Below are positions 21,653 to 34,136 of a DNA stretch of 64,000 nucleotides, in pieces. A model generated the notes under the pieces. That model was given only the letters and a program-made list of their open reading frames with translations, searched no databases and was not told the DNA's origin. The number at the start of each line of letters is the position of its first letter. Position 1 is the stretch's first letter. Location of the stretch: contig JAGFMI010000010.1 in NCBI GenBank assembly GCA_021030905.1, positions 1,178,001-1,242,000 on the forward strand. The letters are read 5' to 3'. Both the position numbers and the translations under genes were made by a program. This DNA is from Pyrenula massariospora. Its lineage: Eukaryota > Ascomycota > Eurotiomycetes > Pyrenulales > Pyrenulaceae.

Positions 21653-22462
21653 CGAGCATTTCTGCGTGAAAAAATCGTGCAAAGCTGAGGATAATAGGGC
21701 AAGCAAAAGAGAGCAATCCCTACAGCTCAAAGAATTCGAAAATCTTTTGGGGTCATGTGCGTTTCATCTCTTGTTTCGTAACCCCATTGTGAATTTTGGC
21801 CCAAGCGCGGCGGAGGGACCCGGAGCCGGAAAAACTTGGATTTTATTTAGAGAATTCGTTGTTCGAAACGGCATTTATGAGCGAACAGGCTTTGGGTGCG
21901 TACAATCAGCTGCTGAGGAGCAATGTTGATTGGAATTGTTCTTCTATTAAATCTGTAGGAAGAACTACTAGAGGCAAATCCCCCAGTATTCTGGGCTAAC
22001 TCTTTGACGAAAGGGCGTGAGGCAAGTCCTCTCTCCTTCGTCTCACTCAGCTGCACCAATCTCTACCAGTGCCGCCCACTCTCCATCCGCATGATACCTA
22101 CCCGTCATATTCAAAGCAATCCAGAGTAGTAGAAGTCATAGCCAATACATTTCCTTACCAGCAGACTCCGGTATTAATTTCACATGTCATCCACGACGCT
22201 TAAAGCCCTGCTGACTGCCACTGCTTTTCTTCTATGTGGTCTTGGCTATCTCTCCGCGAGAATTTGCTGTGTAGCTAGTTGATGACCTAGCCTGCATCTT
22301 GGTAGAAGTGTTAGGGTAGTTGGGCTTGATAATTCTCCTCTGAGGTCGTACCTTGTAAGGTCATGCCATTCTGACGAGAGAGGCTAAAGGCTGAGTTGGT
22401 ATGAAAAGTAGGAGCACGAGATGTGGAGCGTTGAAAATTTTTCAGTGATAAACGACCAAAGA
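21653..22462. other. Intergenic upstream of SET gene and downstream of NLR 2
   Basis: No supported gene. It probably carries the promoter of the SET-domain gene (minus strand) and the 3' region of NLR 2. No repeats identified. Confidence 0.45.
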
Positions 22463-25400
22463 TTAATTCTCAACAGGTTTACGATGCTTCCTTATTTCCT
22501 CATAGTCCTCATCGGCCTTCCTCTTCACCCCTTGGTTCTTCCTCTTATGGTCTTCGCGATCTCCCTCTACGCCGGCCTTCTCCTTGATCTCTTCTTGACA
22601 CCCATCCTCTGACTCATGCTCCGCTTCAGACTCCTCGTCTTCTTCTAAGCTATATAAATCACTTTTTCTCCTCCAGTTCCTACTCTCCCTTTCGAACTCT
22701 TCATCGTCTTCAATAACGGCACCACGATCTATGAGCAATCGCACTATCTCCGAGTACCCTTTAACAGAAGCGGCTCTAACACTGCTCCCATAACAAGATT
22801 TCTCTCCATACCAGAACTCTCCTTTAGTATTGACTTCAGCTCCATTGTCCAAAAGCATCTGCACAATACTGAGGTGCCCTTCGACGGAAGCGTAAAAGAG
22901 CGCCAAGCCTTCGGCATCATAGTCGTTGACATTAGCACCATACTTAAGCAGCAGTTGTACAATATCATCGTAGCCACGTGCGGAAGCAGCTGCAATGGGA
23001 CTTCTATTCCGCCAAACGTGGTCTTCACAAAAGGTTTCCCCTTTATCGTTTACGTTGGCCCCATTCTCTAGTAAAATCTGCACAACGTCACACAACCCTG
23101 CTTCAGAAGCAAGCATCAAAGCTGTGGTACTGTTTCCACGGGCGTTGATGTGGGCTCCATTCTTTAATAATGTCTGTATAACCTCTTGATGTCCAAGGGC
23201 CGAAGCAGCTAGTAGGGCATTTCCATATTTCCCAAACCCGCCGGCGTTTACATCTGCTCCATTATCGAGTAGGATCTGCACAATGTCTTGACGTCCATAG
23301 GCCGAAGCAGCTTGCAGAGCATTTCCATATTCTCCATCCCCATTGGCGTTTACATCTGCTCCATGATCGAGCAGGATCTGCACAATATTTTGATATCCAT
23401 GGAGCGAAGCAGCTTGCAGAGCTTGGCCACAATATTCCCCGTAGGCGTTTACATCTGCTCCATGATCGAGCAGGATCTGAACAATGTTTTGATTTCCATG
23501 GGCCGAAGCAACTTGCAAAGCGTCGCCAGGATACCCGTAGGCGTTTACATCTGCTCCATGATCGAGTAGGATCTGCACAATGTCTTGATATCCATGGGTC
23601 GAAGCAGCTTGCAGGGCATTATCATATCTACCGACTTGAGCATTTACGTCTGCTCCATGTCGTAAAAGATCAATGATTTCATGTCGTAAACCATGAGAAG
23701 ATGCAAAGTATAAGAACGAGACTGGTTCCGGATTGCTTATTCCTGCCTCGTACAAATAAAGCCAATTCATGTAAGGCTTACCCGAAAACGCAAAATTGAT
23801 TATCAGGTCATGCAATTGCTCATGCTTTTCTTCCGTTGCAGCGGCATGACTTAGCCAGTACCTTGCACAATACTCTGCAAATGGAAATATAATCCTGAGA
23901 TATTTCGCCGTAAGGTACTTATCTATGTGGAGCAGGTATGTCACGCATACCGTAGCCATTGAGGCTTTAGCTACAGCGCCTCGAAAATGTCGGTCGAAGT
24001 CGCTGCCTATCCGTTCGGATACCAGATATTCTTTTACCGAGAAGTGCGCGAGCTGAAGCTGTATGTCCTTTTCAGGGTCGCTCATCCTATTTGCTAAATC
24101 TCGCGTGATATCTTCGGGGTTGATCTCATCATCTTTAGAACCGGTCTCGGATTTTTTCGCTTCTTTGTAATCGTCTTCTGAGCCGTACACCCTCTCGGTT
24201 TGCACAAGAACCACCAGACTTGAGCAATACATAGAAATCTCCCCAGGATCTGGCATCCGATCTGCTGGGTCGAATCGAGGTTTAGTGTCTAGATCTACCG
24301 CTAACGCATCAACCGCCTCTTCAAGTCGTAATGGACGCGCTGAGAAAGCGAGAAATTGGAGAAGTCTAATTGCTTGCGTTCTTCTTTCTAGAGAGATTTG
24401 CTTTAGAATCCGTAGGTAAGTCTCATTCAAAGTTTCTGGGAGCGAGTGAAGGGATTTCTGAAGCGTCCGGTAATCGAGACAATTTTCGAGCGCATCAAGC
24501 TGGCAGGCAACCCATCGAAACCTAGAAGAATTGAGTCGATTAGATAGCGAACAAAGCAGGTGAGAATGACATCTTACATTCCATGTGCTTTTCGGATGAG
24601 AGTTAGCTCTATCTGCTTTTGTACATCTGGTCGCGATCGCCATCTCTTAAGTTCCTCGCCTTGTTCAACCCTACTCCGCACATAAGCATTTATATCTTCA
24701 GAGATAAGATCAGTTCGAATAGGTAGTATGTCCTTTCGGCCTGTCAATCCATTTATTGATGACTCAATATCCGCTTCTGGTCGACTTGTCACGAGAATAT
24801 GGACATTAAACTGCCCCTCGTTCAAGAGATGCTCCAGCCATGATAGCATTCCTTTGGCATGAGCTCCTTTCCGGGTAGTACACTCATCCAGAGCATCTAA
24901 AACGATCCATAATTCCCGGACCTGCTGCATCATCAGCAAGAGGACTCTGTTGAGATTCTCGCACTTTGGCTGTTCTCCGTTCGCTTGTAAGAAGAGAGAA
25001 TCTAGGTCACCGCGGCTATCCTCGCGTTTACAGTATAGCTGATGGATGAGGGAGCGAACCATGTTTTCAAGTTTCTGCTTTTCTGCGTCATTGAAATCGA
25101 AGTAGAAGAAGATTGTGGGCTGACTTGATTCGCATTTGTTCAAATCATCGATGATACTTGAACTGAGAACGGTCTTGCCACATCCAGGAATTCCATGAAG
25201 CCACAACATCGAGTTTCGGCGCGCCTTCCATTCTTGAAAGTTATCTCGTTGTAAAAGCCATTTTCCAGATCCTACCAGGCGCTGCTGTATGGCTCTATTG
25301 TGATTTGTGGTAGGATCGGGTGGTTGTAACCATTTCCGGATCTTGTCGAGCTTTTGATCTGCTTCCAGGTTCTTTACTTTATTACCAATCATTCGCACAG

Positions 25401-26767
25401 TCGAGCCTAGCTCATTGAACCCTAGTTTGAAATGATTGTATTAGCATTGGGGTCCTCAATATCTAAGTTTTGGTATCATAAGTTTCAGCCCCGTAGTGAG
25501 CCTGTGTCGGCTATTCTGTGCGACGCGGCAAAGGCTTGCATCAGAGCTGACCCTAAGGAATGCACGACGCTGGCGGACCCTACTGATCGGTTGTAAGCTG
25601 ATATTCGCTGTCTTTCTATCCTTGCATTAGAAAGTCCTGGACGTGCAAGTTTGTTTCTCATTGCAGTAGAAGAGCCCATAATTGCTCTACAGTGGCCGCC
25701 AGTATTGTATGCTCCCTAAATTCAGCTCTGATGCAAGCCGCTTTGGACACTTCTAGTAAGCAATGGCATAGATACAACTAACCTGAGGAAATCACATCGC
25801 TAATTCTCTTCTCATTTTCCATTCGAGTTGGATGAATGGATTGAAGAAGGTCTTTGGCATATGCGGCCGCTGCCATTGCTGCGTAGCCTTGCCAGGCTTT
25901 GCTCTTATGCGTATCAGAATAGTCGCATATACCGCGGATTACCAAACAAGGAAAGTGATTCATCAAGCCGGCCGCCTCCATTTCAAAGCATAGAGTACCA
26001 CATTCCATCGCAAGCTCGTTACGAACTGTAGCGTTTTTCATGAGACTGTTTGCCGAAGCGATCAGGCCATAATGGATCTTTAGATTATCCTCATCCTCCG
26101 CTCGCTCAGTCCGGATAATAAGCTTCGAGGCATCGCAGACCTCCATGCAATCCGTTTCGCTGTTGAAAGGATGCGTGACTGCAGCTTCGTATAGTCTATC
26201 AGTTGCTGCGCTAGGTCGCTTATATCTTGCTTGGAGCCTCTTATTCTTCTGAAGGACTGTATCAATTTTTTTGTCGATCTGGTTTCCCTCCTCTTCATAT
26301 GGTGCTTTAAGTCCATTCACTGCCGCCCGTAGAACGCTTGGAGGCTGATCTAGAAATCTGGTCCTCTGAAAGCTCTGCTCTTGCACTGTCTTGCCAAAGT
26401 CGTATTGTAACACACCGTTATTTCCATCCCTGGGAGAGCTAACGACAACATCACCTAGCCGAATATCGCGCTTTTCAGTAGGTGCGCCACCGCCGATGCC
26501 CACCATTAGACCGATTCGAACGTTGGGGAAGGAATGAAGCATATCTCGTGCAACACTTGCAGCAGAGCTCAAGCCGTACTCTCCATCAGGTAGGACAGCG
26601 ATCACGACATTGTGCTTTCCAATCTTTCCTAGGGTGTAGTTATTGTTGTCGTTTGAGGATATATGGGTTGGCCCCTCATGCTTTTCATCAAGAAATGCTC
26701 GAGCGGCTACGTACTCGGTGGAGATGGCGCATATCCAGCCAACAGTATAGTCTTCTGGATTCGACAT
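22463..26767 (-). CDS. PNP-NACHT-ankyrin NLR (NLR 2)
   Basis: Three exons: 26767-25783, 25421-24578 and 24521-22463 (1295 aa, all joins in frame). Residues 1-310 are a nucleoside phosphorylase/nucleosidase (PNP_UDP_1) domain: [11 protein letters not shown] at 87-96, the ribose-site motif FEMEAAGL at 261-268 and GICDYSD at 279-285 with the catalytic aspartate. The NACHT domain follows: Walker A GIPGCGKT at 405-412, Walker [12 protein letters not shown] at 499-509, then VTSRPE. Ten ankyrin repeats come next, four nearly identical, then a highly charged tail with [13 protein letters not shown] domains in related prokaryotic and eukaryotic immune proteins can act as effectors that cleave ATP or other purine nucleosides on activation; that activity here is inference. 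The 361-nt first intron is unusually long and could hide a small exon. A MITE lies 177 bp upstream of the start. Confidence 0.92.
23230..23640 (-). repeat. Near-identical ankyrin repeat units within NLR 2
   Basis: Four to five consecutive units of about 99 bp share words such as GCGTTTACATCTGCTCCATG and GATCGAGCAGGATCTGCACA almost without change, including at synonymous sites. The flanking repeats of the same gene (23100-23230 and 22740-23050) are clearly more diverged. The pattern indicates recent duplication or gene conversion between units. Confidence 0.8.
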
Positions 26768-26943
26768 GTCGACGGGGAGGACTCTTTCTGATCGTGGTAC
26801 TCAGCTTTCTCTATTTGGCAAGTTGGCGAATAGAGCTGTCCTTTACAGAGCCATTATTTGCGGTGCAAAGTGACTGACAGCAACCAACAGGGTATTAAAG
26901 CTTCAGATTTGCGATTTGAACTGTGAATCGAGAGGCGGCGGCG

Positions 26944-27037
26944 AGGCTGGATATCAGAAATCGCGGCGCATCTGATGATCAGCATTGGCGTCCGTCCGGC
27001 TTATATTAGATGCGCCACGGCTTCTGACACCCAGCCT
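26944..27037. mobile_element. MITE family 1, copy C (best preserved)
   Basis: About 94 bp. Left end AGGCTGGATATCAGAAATCG, right end in reverse complement AGGCTGGGTGTCAGAAGCCG, both continuing into TGGCGCATCT or CGGCGCATCT: roughly 29 bp of inverted repeat with few mismatches. The internal part is only about 35 bp, so the element is nearly all terminal repeat. It lies 177 bp upstream of NLR 2. No clear target-site duplication, although GAGGCG occurs on both flanks. Confidence 0.85.
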
Positions 27038-28033
27038 TGAGGCGCTTGTCACGGATCACTGACTATCAGACCCAACACGAGCCTTTCCACAATCGAAGCA
27101 GGGGCCGATCAGGCTGAGACATTAATTAGAAGCCTGAAAGGTGCCTTGCTATCTGTCTGCTAGTCACTTGATCTCCTACAACGCCACATTAAGACACTAA
27201 TCACCGAGATGACATCGACTTCAAATCGCTTGCGATCGTGCAAGTGCGAATTTCAAGGCTACAATCTAATCTTTATTTAGCCGCAACAAGGCATATTTGA
27301 GATCACATGTTGCGTTCAATCGTCAACCCCAAGGAGATCAACCAGAATTAATCACTTGGGAATGAAATCATCAATGCTGACCCCAGCCTCAAAAGGCGGC
27401 GCTGACTTCGGCAAAACTACTAGGCACCATCCCCATCCGCATCGGCGTCGTTGGTGTATCGTCGAAAACCATTCGGTCAAAATACGGACCAATGGATTGA
27501 TCGATCTAGTATCCCACACCTATCCAGCTAATTGTAAGAGTGCCTTGCCAGGCAGCATCCAAAATACTGTAGGGCTACAACTCTATTGGCGAAGTTTTGA
27601 CGTGGGGTTAGACAACAGCCAATCGGCTTCGAGGTGTCCGGTCGAAGAGGCGCCATGCCCTGGCAGGGTGCACCATCTTTGAAGTCGAAGGTATGAATGC
27701 ACACGTTGAGAGTATTCAAGCTGAGTAGCTCGAGCACCTGACCCAGATGTTCGATACATTGGCCGCCGCCAAGTCTCAGATCATTTCCCATTTCATCGCA
27801 ACCTACGGAGTGTGTGTACTCTGACGACACGTGGAACAAGAAAGTCGGTACTAGACGGAGCCTATGATATATCAACCGACTACGGTGGTCAGATATGCTG
27901 CCTGCGACAATCGCTCAGGTGCGGAGTATGCTTAGTGGCCGAGTCTCGGTAAAATAGGGTGGATGTCGTCAATACGATCGACACCGTTTAGCTCCCACGA
28001 AGGCGGCGTTATAGCTTCTGCATTAAGCGTGGA
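27038..28033. other. Gene-poor interval
   Basis: A minus-strand frame at 27875-27528 (115 codons) has no recognised domain and no linked exons. Otherwise nothing is supported. Confidence 0.4.
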
Positions 28034-28679
28034 TCAAGAAGATTCTGAAAGATCTTTATACTGAAAATCTTCACAATGATGGCTTCGCAGAGTCTTACAG
28101 ATGTCTGAAACACGCTTTTCCGTTTCAGCGGAGCGATTATCTGCGCCTAAGTATAAACGCAGGCCAATGTCTGCAGTCTTCATCAACGTCTCGCTTGTCA
28201 TATTCATCTCCACATTCAACCATTCCGCTTCGTAGCGTCTTTCTTAGCCGCATTTTGCCTGCTCTCGCCTCACTCAGAGAATCGTAAGTTGTCGATGGTG
28301 TGAAATTGACGCCCGAAGCGTCCGCAGCGAAGAAGTTGCACTCTTCGGCTGTGTGGAACCAGAATGGATCAGGATAGATACCGCAGGTTTTGAATATTTC
28401 CAGCATCTCGATTTTAACATCGCTATACGTCGCTCGAAGGCGGAAAGAGTCTTGAAGCTTTGAATACAGTGTTTCAGAGTAATCGATGAACTCATTTCGA
28501 GCCAGCCTGTTGCAGTTTATCCCCAAACGTGGCAGCGCGGTCAGCCAAGTCCGAAACAGCCTCATTTGGTCCCTTTGTTTCGATTCCGATTTAGTGTCCC
28601 ATCTCTTACGGTATCCGATCATTGAATGGAGGGTAGGGGTGACTATGTCTGCGTCGCACGCGCATAGGTCAACCTCCAT
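28034..28679 (-). CDS. Hypothetical protein, possibly disrupted
   Basis: A frame from 28679 gives a coherent acidic, helical protein (RLFRTWLTALPRLGINCN; KIEMLEIFKTCGIYPDPFWF). From about 28235 a plausible continuation (EWLNVEMNMTSETLMKTADI, then GLRLYLGADNRSAETEKR) lies in a neighbouring frame and ends at 28034. I found no intron of normal length joining the two, so either a splice is missed or the gene has a frameshift near 28235-28250. I recognise no family. Codon use looks like coding sequence, which is the main reason to list it. Confidence 0.3.
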
Positions 28680-30314
28680 CTTGATGAGTGGTGTAGCAGT
28701 AGAGCTAAAACTTTGTTTGGAGAAATCGCATTCTCCACCGGCAATAGGCCCACAATAGTTCCATGCTAGGCATGAAGCTCATTAGCCCCAACCTCACTCG
28801 CAACAAGGTCCAAGTCCGTGCCATGCACCGAATCAAGCCCCGTTCATGGCCTTGCATAAGGCTGCGTACAGGCCACAACTTTCAGCCTTTGACAGTAGAT
28901 TTGCGAGGAGCTTCATGCTTTTCGTGCTACTTCTTGCCTCCAGCGGTGGTCGCATCTTAGTGCTGGTATGGTAGATAGTAGTGAAGGAGCAAGAAAGTAT
29001 CGCAGCGGTGCGTTCTACGCTTGACAGTATGATGGCCGCGATAAGTACTAGGGCTCGCCAGCATAGAGATTCGCAGACGTGATTAATTGTCTCATGCATG
29101 GTAATGCGTGAGCTGGGCGACAAATGGAGAGAAACTCGGCATCCAATGGAGTCGTCTTTTACCCGGCCCAAATGCGGTCTCAGAGATTGATGAACTAGAG
29201 ACTGCGAGAAGGTTTGGGTGCATAAAGCCCGCGATTCATCTTCAATTGGGGCCATTTTCTGTCCCGCACGACAGAGACCAAGATCTCAAGTCAGCGACTA
29301 TTCCAGCTGGAATGTTGCCCATAAAGCCAGCTGCGACTCTGTCGTACCTTTTTTCCAGGCCCACTTGAGACGCTATGACCCTGCAGATGTAGGGGTCCAA
29401 GGTTGCCAGTCGGCTCCGTGTGGTCAAATTGATGTTCGCTTAATGCTGCGGGATCAGCTCACCTAGGACGGGGCCAAGCCTACGGGGCACAAACCCGTTA
29501 CTTCCCCGGCGCTTAAAGGTTGGTGTGCCCCGTCTACGGCTAGCGCTCACTGCAAGCGTCCAAGAGGTCGGCGGCAAGGCAGAACACAAAACGTTGAAGT
29601 GTCTCAGCCTCGTTACAATGGCGATAGTGGCTGCAAGGAGCTGAGTAAGGTACCCGCATTGCAGCGAGCCTCTTAAAGCTTGATCAGTGGCTTGCCTGCA
29701 AGTCAACGTCGTTACTCGCCAATTCTCGAATGAATTCCGCCATCGTAGAAATTGAGTGACATTCGCGCAAATGAATGTCAGAATGACTCCGTCGTTATCG
29801 CGATCTGACTTTGTCTCGCTCCACGACTTTAGCTATCCATTATATATGCCTCATCAAGACATGCGCCGCTGGAGTGTCATGCCACAACACGCGCTTGGTA
29901 GGAGCAATTTGTTCCATGCTAATGTCGACCATGGATAATTTTGACGAATTTGGCTTAATACCAATGCTTCAGTGTGATTGTGGCGTCTTGCGCAGCCCCC
30001 AAATGCACGATTGCGGCACAGATCCATAACCCTGTTTGACGCAAGTGACAGCTCTGGGAATGTGAAACTACGACTTTTTAGTGTTGGCCTTGTGGTCTTG
30101 TTCGAGATAAGGTTTCAGAGCAAGTCTTGGAGGCTATCAATGAAGAGCGGAAAGGGGCTGTGTCGGTGGGAAGCAATATTACATGGCACTTGACAACCCA
30201 GGCTTATGAAACCGACAGAACATAAACGAGTCTACAGCCTCATCACTCGGATCTTGGAGGCTTTTCGAATCTTAAAAGGACAGAGAATAAGAAGTTTTCG
30301 GTTACATTGTCAAC
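28680..30314. other. Gene-poor interval upstream of the dynamin-like gene
   Basis: Several short open frames on both strands (28833-29255, 29440-29706, 29108-29368) lack motifs. The last 100-150 bp probably contain the dynamin-like gene promoter. No repeat family recognised. Confidence 0.4.
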
Positions 30315-32754
30315 ATGAGCGAATCTCAAAACGCAGCGATCCTCTCTGATAAGATTCAGAATAGCGAGGATAAATCTGGGTCTTCTGAAAGCACATCCCC
30401 TAGCTTACAGTCCACAAGCGACACGTCTATCGAGCCCGATGCTAACGACGACAACGACGAGAGTGGCCTAGATGAGTTAGTCAGTAGTGATGGGGAGAAG
30501 CTCCTAGCTTTCATCGACGAGATCCGGAAGATTGATGGCCTTGGTCACGTCAAGCTAGATCTACCACAAGTCAGATCTGAAATACCAAATTAAGAGATCC
30601 TTCTGCTAATGCTCAATAGCTTGTCGTCGTCGGAAATACCAGCTGCGGAAAATCCTCTCTTCTCCAGGCGATAACCAGACTCCCATTCCCAGTCAGTCCG
30701 GGGCTCTGTACACACTTTGCAACTGAGACGGTGATCCAACGGTGCCGCTCGAATAGTCGACCAGGCTACAAAATCACTGTTCGCGACCCTATATCTGGGA
30801 CTGCACTCCATCCTGACGACTTTCCAAAAGCATACACCAACGAGAGCTGGTCAGACGTATACCGCCACTTGAAAGAAGACATAGCAGAAGCTTTCACTGT
30901 GATGAAACTGAAACAGACCGTCAATCGGAGAGCCGCAGACGCAGATGGAGCTGCAGATAAGCAGCCTTCAAGGCTGCAAGAAGACATCATGACTGTTGAG
31001 GTTTCCAAGCCTGATCAGGCCCATTTTAGCATTGTTGACATCCCTGGGCTCGTAATTAGTAAGTATTATGGTAACATCCATGGCAACAGACTGATGCTTG
31101 CTCAAAGATTCATCTACGGCAGATGTTGAGCTATCTGAGAAGCTAGCGAACAAGTATATCAAAAACAAGCGCGCGATCGTCCTGTATGGCTTTCATTGAT
31201 GGAGCTCATGATAGAAGCTGATGGCAAGCAGTGCGGTGCTCAGTGGTATTGACGCTATCCAAAACCAGGCCGTTGAGACATTAGTTCGTAAAGCGCAAGC
31301 AACTTCTCGTTGCATTGGAGTAATCACTAAATGCGACGCGGTCGCAGAAGGTGATGAAGACAAGGTCATTTGCCCTTGAAACTCCCGACGTCGCCATTAC
31401 TTACCCGTATCTCTAGGTCCTGCAGACAATCAATAACCCCAATCGTGTTGGAGCACGGCTTGGATGCTTCGCCATCAGAAACCGGACGACAAAAGAGATC
31501 ATGGCTTCACCAGCTAGCTTGAATATCAGAGACGACCGAGAAAGAAGCTTCTTTTTCGAAGAATCTGGCTGGCAGAAGAAGATCAACCGCCAATACGCTG
31601 GCATAGATCGTCTCAGAACGTGCTTGGCGAAGAGCATGTACCAACAGGTCATGAGAAGCTTTCCTGAGCTTCGGAAAGATATTAGAATTGCAATAAGCGA
31701 CCTTCAGGAGGAGTTGTCAGCAATGGGCAAGGCTCGTGGTAGCCGGGAAGCCCAATCGACCTACCTTTCTGACATCCAACAAGCGTACAGAGATACTGTA
31801 AATTGTTCGCTCGATGGTTCTTATCCGTCTGGTACTCCTACTGATCATCCTTCTAAATTGAGGCTCCATGTGAGAAATTTGGATCGAGAATTCAGTGAGA
31901 CCATGTATCGCGAAGGGCTAAAGCATAAGTTCAAAAGCCCTGAAGAAGACAAGGATACATTGAGAGGCATTTCTGACCTTCAAGAGCTTAAGGAAACAAT
32001 GAAGAAGCAAGGCGGGATCTATGCATGGATCTTGGAGACATGTGATCTCCTTACAGGGCCGGAGCCTCCACTTGACTTTCCCACCCAAATCAAAAAAGCC
32101 CTTTTCAAAGAGCAGACTTTGTCATGGGAAAGCAAAGCTTCAGAACACTTGGAAACTATCATGGAAGAGATCGACCATTTTAACGATTTCTTGTTTGAGA
32201 AGGTCTGCACGGAGGTCGAAGTCCGCCAACGCCTGAGAGCCGAGCTATACGAAGCACAGTCACAGGCCAAAGTGCGAGCAAAGGAAGAACTAAAGCGGCT
32301 TATCGACGACCAGAACCAGCGATTGCACACAAATGATCCGAGGCTGGCGACACACCGTAGCGAGATCACAGCCCGACGCGTATTATATGACGTGCAGTTC
32401 GTGGCTGACCGGCACGATCCGAGTGATAAGATCGCCGAGCTTTTTCATACCACCGGTGCTTTGAGCACACCGGTCTACGAGGTTCACGACTACCTGAAGA
32501 TTTATTGCCAGATAGCCTTATCGAGATTCGTCGACAACGTCGCGATCCAAGTCATTGAGAGACATCTGCTCGGAAACGATGGGCCGTTGAGGGTCTTTAG
32601 TTCCCAATGGGTTGCCTCAATGAACGCTGAGAAGCTTGATGCACTAGTTGGCGAGAGTAAGGACGCCAAGGAGCGTCGTGAAACGCTGGAGAGGAACATT
32701 GACACCCTGTCGGATGCTCTGCGGCGTGCGGAAATGTTGAGTTATGTGTGTTGA
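30315..32754 (+). CDS. Dynamin-like (Mx-like) large GTPase
   Basis: Five exons are inferred: 30315-30569, 30620-31058, 31108-31183, 31229-31364 and 31417-32754 (747 aa), with introns of 45-52 nt that restore the family alignment at each join. An acidic, serine-rich N-terminal extension of about 60 residues comes first. The GTPase motifs follow: G1 VVVGNTSCGKSS at 87-98 (family consensus GDQSSGKSS), G3 DIPG at 225-228 and G4 TKCD at 290-293. The middle and stalk region and a C-terminal helical GED-like part fill the rest. These enzymes oligomerise on membranes and use GTP hydrolysis to remodel them. Fungal Mx-like members with N-terminal extensions are numerous and mostly uncharacterised. No PH domain or membrane segment is seen. 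It is flanked by gene-poor DNA. Confidence 0.88.
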
Positions 32755-34136
32755 CCCGGTCAAAGCATTCTGCGTGGTTTATGAGCCCAAATCGTTGCGA
32801 ACTGTACTACTCTTAGGATGAAGTCGATACCATTTTGTTATTGAAGTGTCGCTAGGACCTTCATCCGAAATAATCGATCTTTTTAAAACTTCAAGATTCT
32901 CACAGCAGTACTCTCCCCCTCCGTGAAGCAACGCTTTTCACCATTATAGCTACAATACTGCGGGACCGACGAGACGCTATCTCAACTGTACATCGCCAAC
33001 TAATCAGCTTCTATATTCTTTCAAAGAGATTCTGATACCGAAGTACAAATGTATCAGCCCCCCAATCTCATCCAACTCATGCGGCCACAACCTATTCCCA
33101 GTTCGCGGCATATCCATCCTTGAAGCATACACAGTCACACGGCCCATCTACTTCAGCTCTCATCAGGATAAAGCGAGCACTCGCGGTTTCTCATACCCTT
33201 CGTATTGCAGCGAGAGCAGCCACTGCCAAGCACTCTCGTCTCAGGAATGCCAGCATAGCAGTTCTAAGCAGCCCTCTGGCAGTATCTGGAAATAGAAACA
33301 ATTAGTAGTCGTACCAACGGGACAAGAGCTTCCCCCTCCTCGCTACCGCACCACACCTCACTCCAGCATCCCAGCACGACAGCAGCCTACCCTTCATTTG
33401 CTTTAACACGAACCTATATAGACCGATCCCACTCCTCTCTATTTTCCCCTCCGGCCGGCTGTCCCTTCCGTTCCTTATTTTCCCCTTCCTCTTCTTTATC
33501 CCCCCAACTCCGGGCGATATCCAGCCCTACAAACCATTAATTCGCCCTCACCAAGACCACAGAACCGCCGAACCGTCGTCTTCTCCGCATGGCGTGATCA
33601 GAGTACCTGATCTGCCCGCAGGATGGTTCTGGCTTTTGGGCATGGTTGGCAGCTGGAGTGATTTTGGGAAGAGCAGAGAGAGAGGGGGAGGGAGGGCGCC
33701 GTTGGGTTGCGTTGAGGCTATACGTACCGGATACTAGTGGGGTAAACAAGGCTTGCGGGGCACTTGATAGTCTATGAAGACAGGGAGAATTTGTTGCCGC
33801 ATGTCTTACCATGAACGGGTGAGTTGTGAGCGCCTTAGGAGGGGAGGTTCAGGCACGCTGGCGGAGAACTCCTGCGGGACTTTTGCGCAACAGGCATAGA
33901 GCAGGAGCGCGGGGCTGTGAATCGTAATTGTTGAATGGAGATAATGGAACAGGTGATACTCGATACTTGATATGTTATGGGTCAAAGGAGTGGCATCGAC
34001 GTCTATATACGCCATGGGTAAGGCATGTTGAAATGCGTTACCAGAGTGTTCTCCGCGACTGTTGAAGTCGGGACAGAAAATCAAATACGACCGGTACTCC
34101 AAGAATCAATTTGAGCGCAGACTTCCCCCGTCCTCC
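32755..34136. other. Intergenic, pyrimidine-rich tract, no confident gene
   Basis: A C/T-rich tract at about 33430-33510 looks like a fungal promoter or 5' leader, but no convincing coding region follows it on the plus strand. Minus-strand frames at 33812-33537 and 34102-33806 show no motif. Confidence 0.4.
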
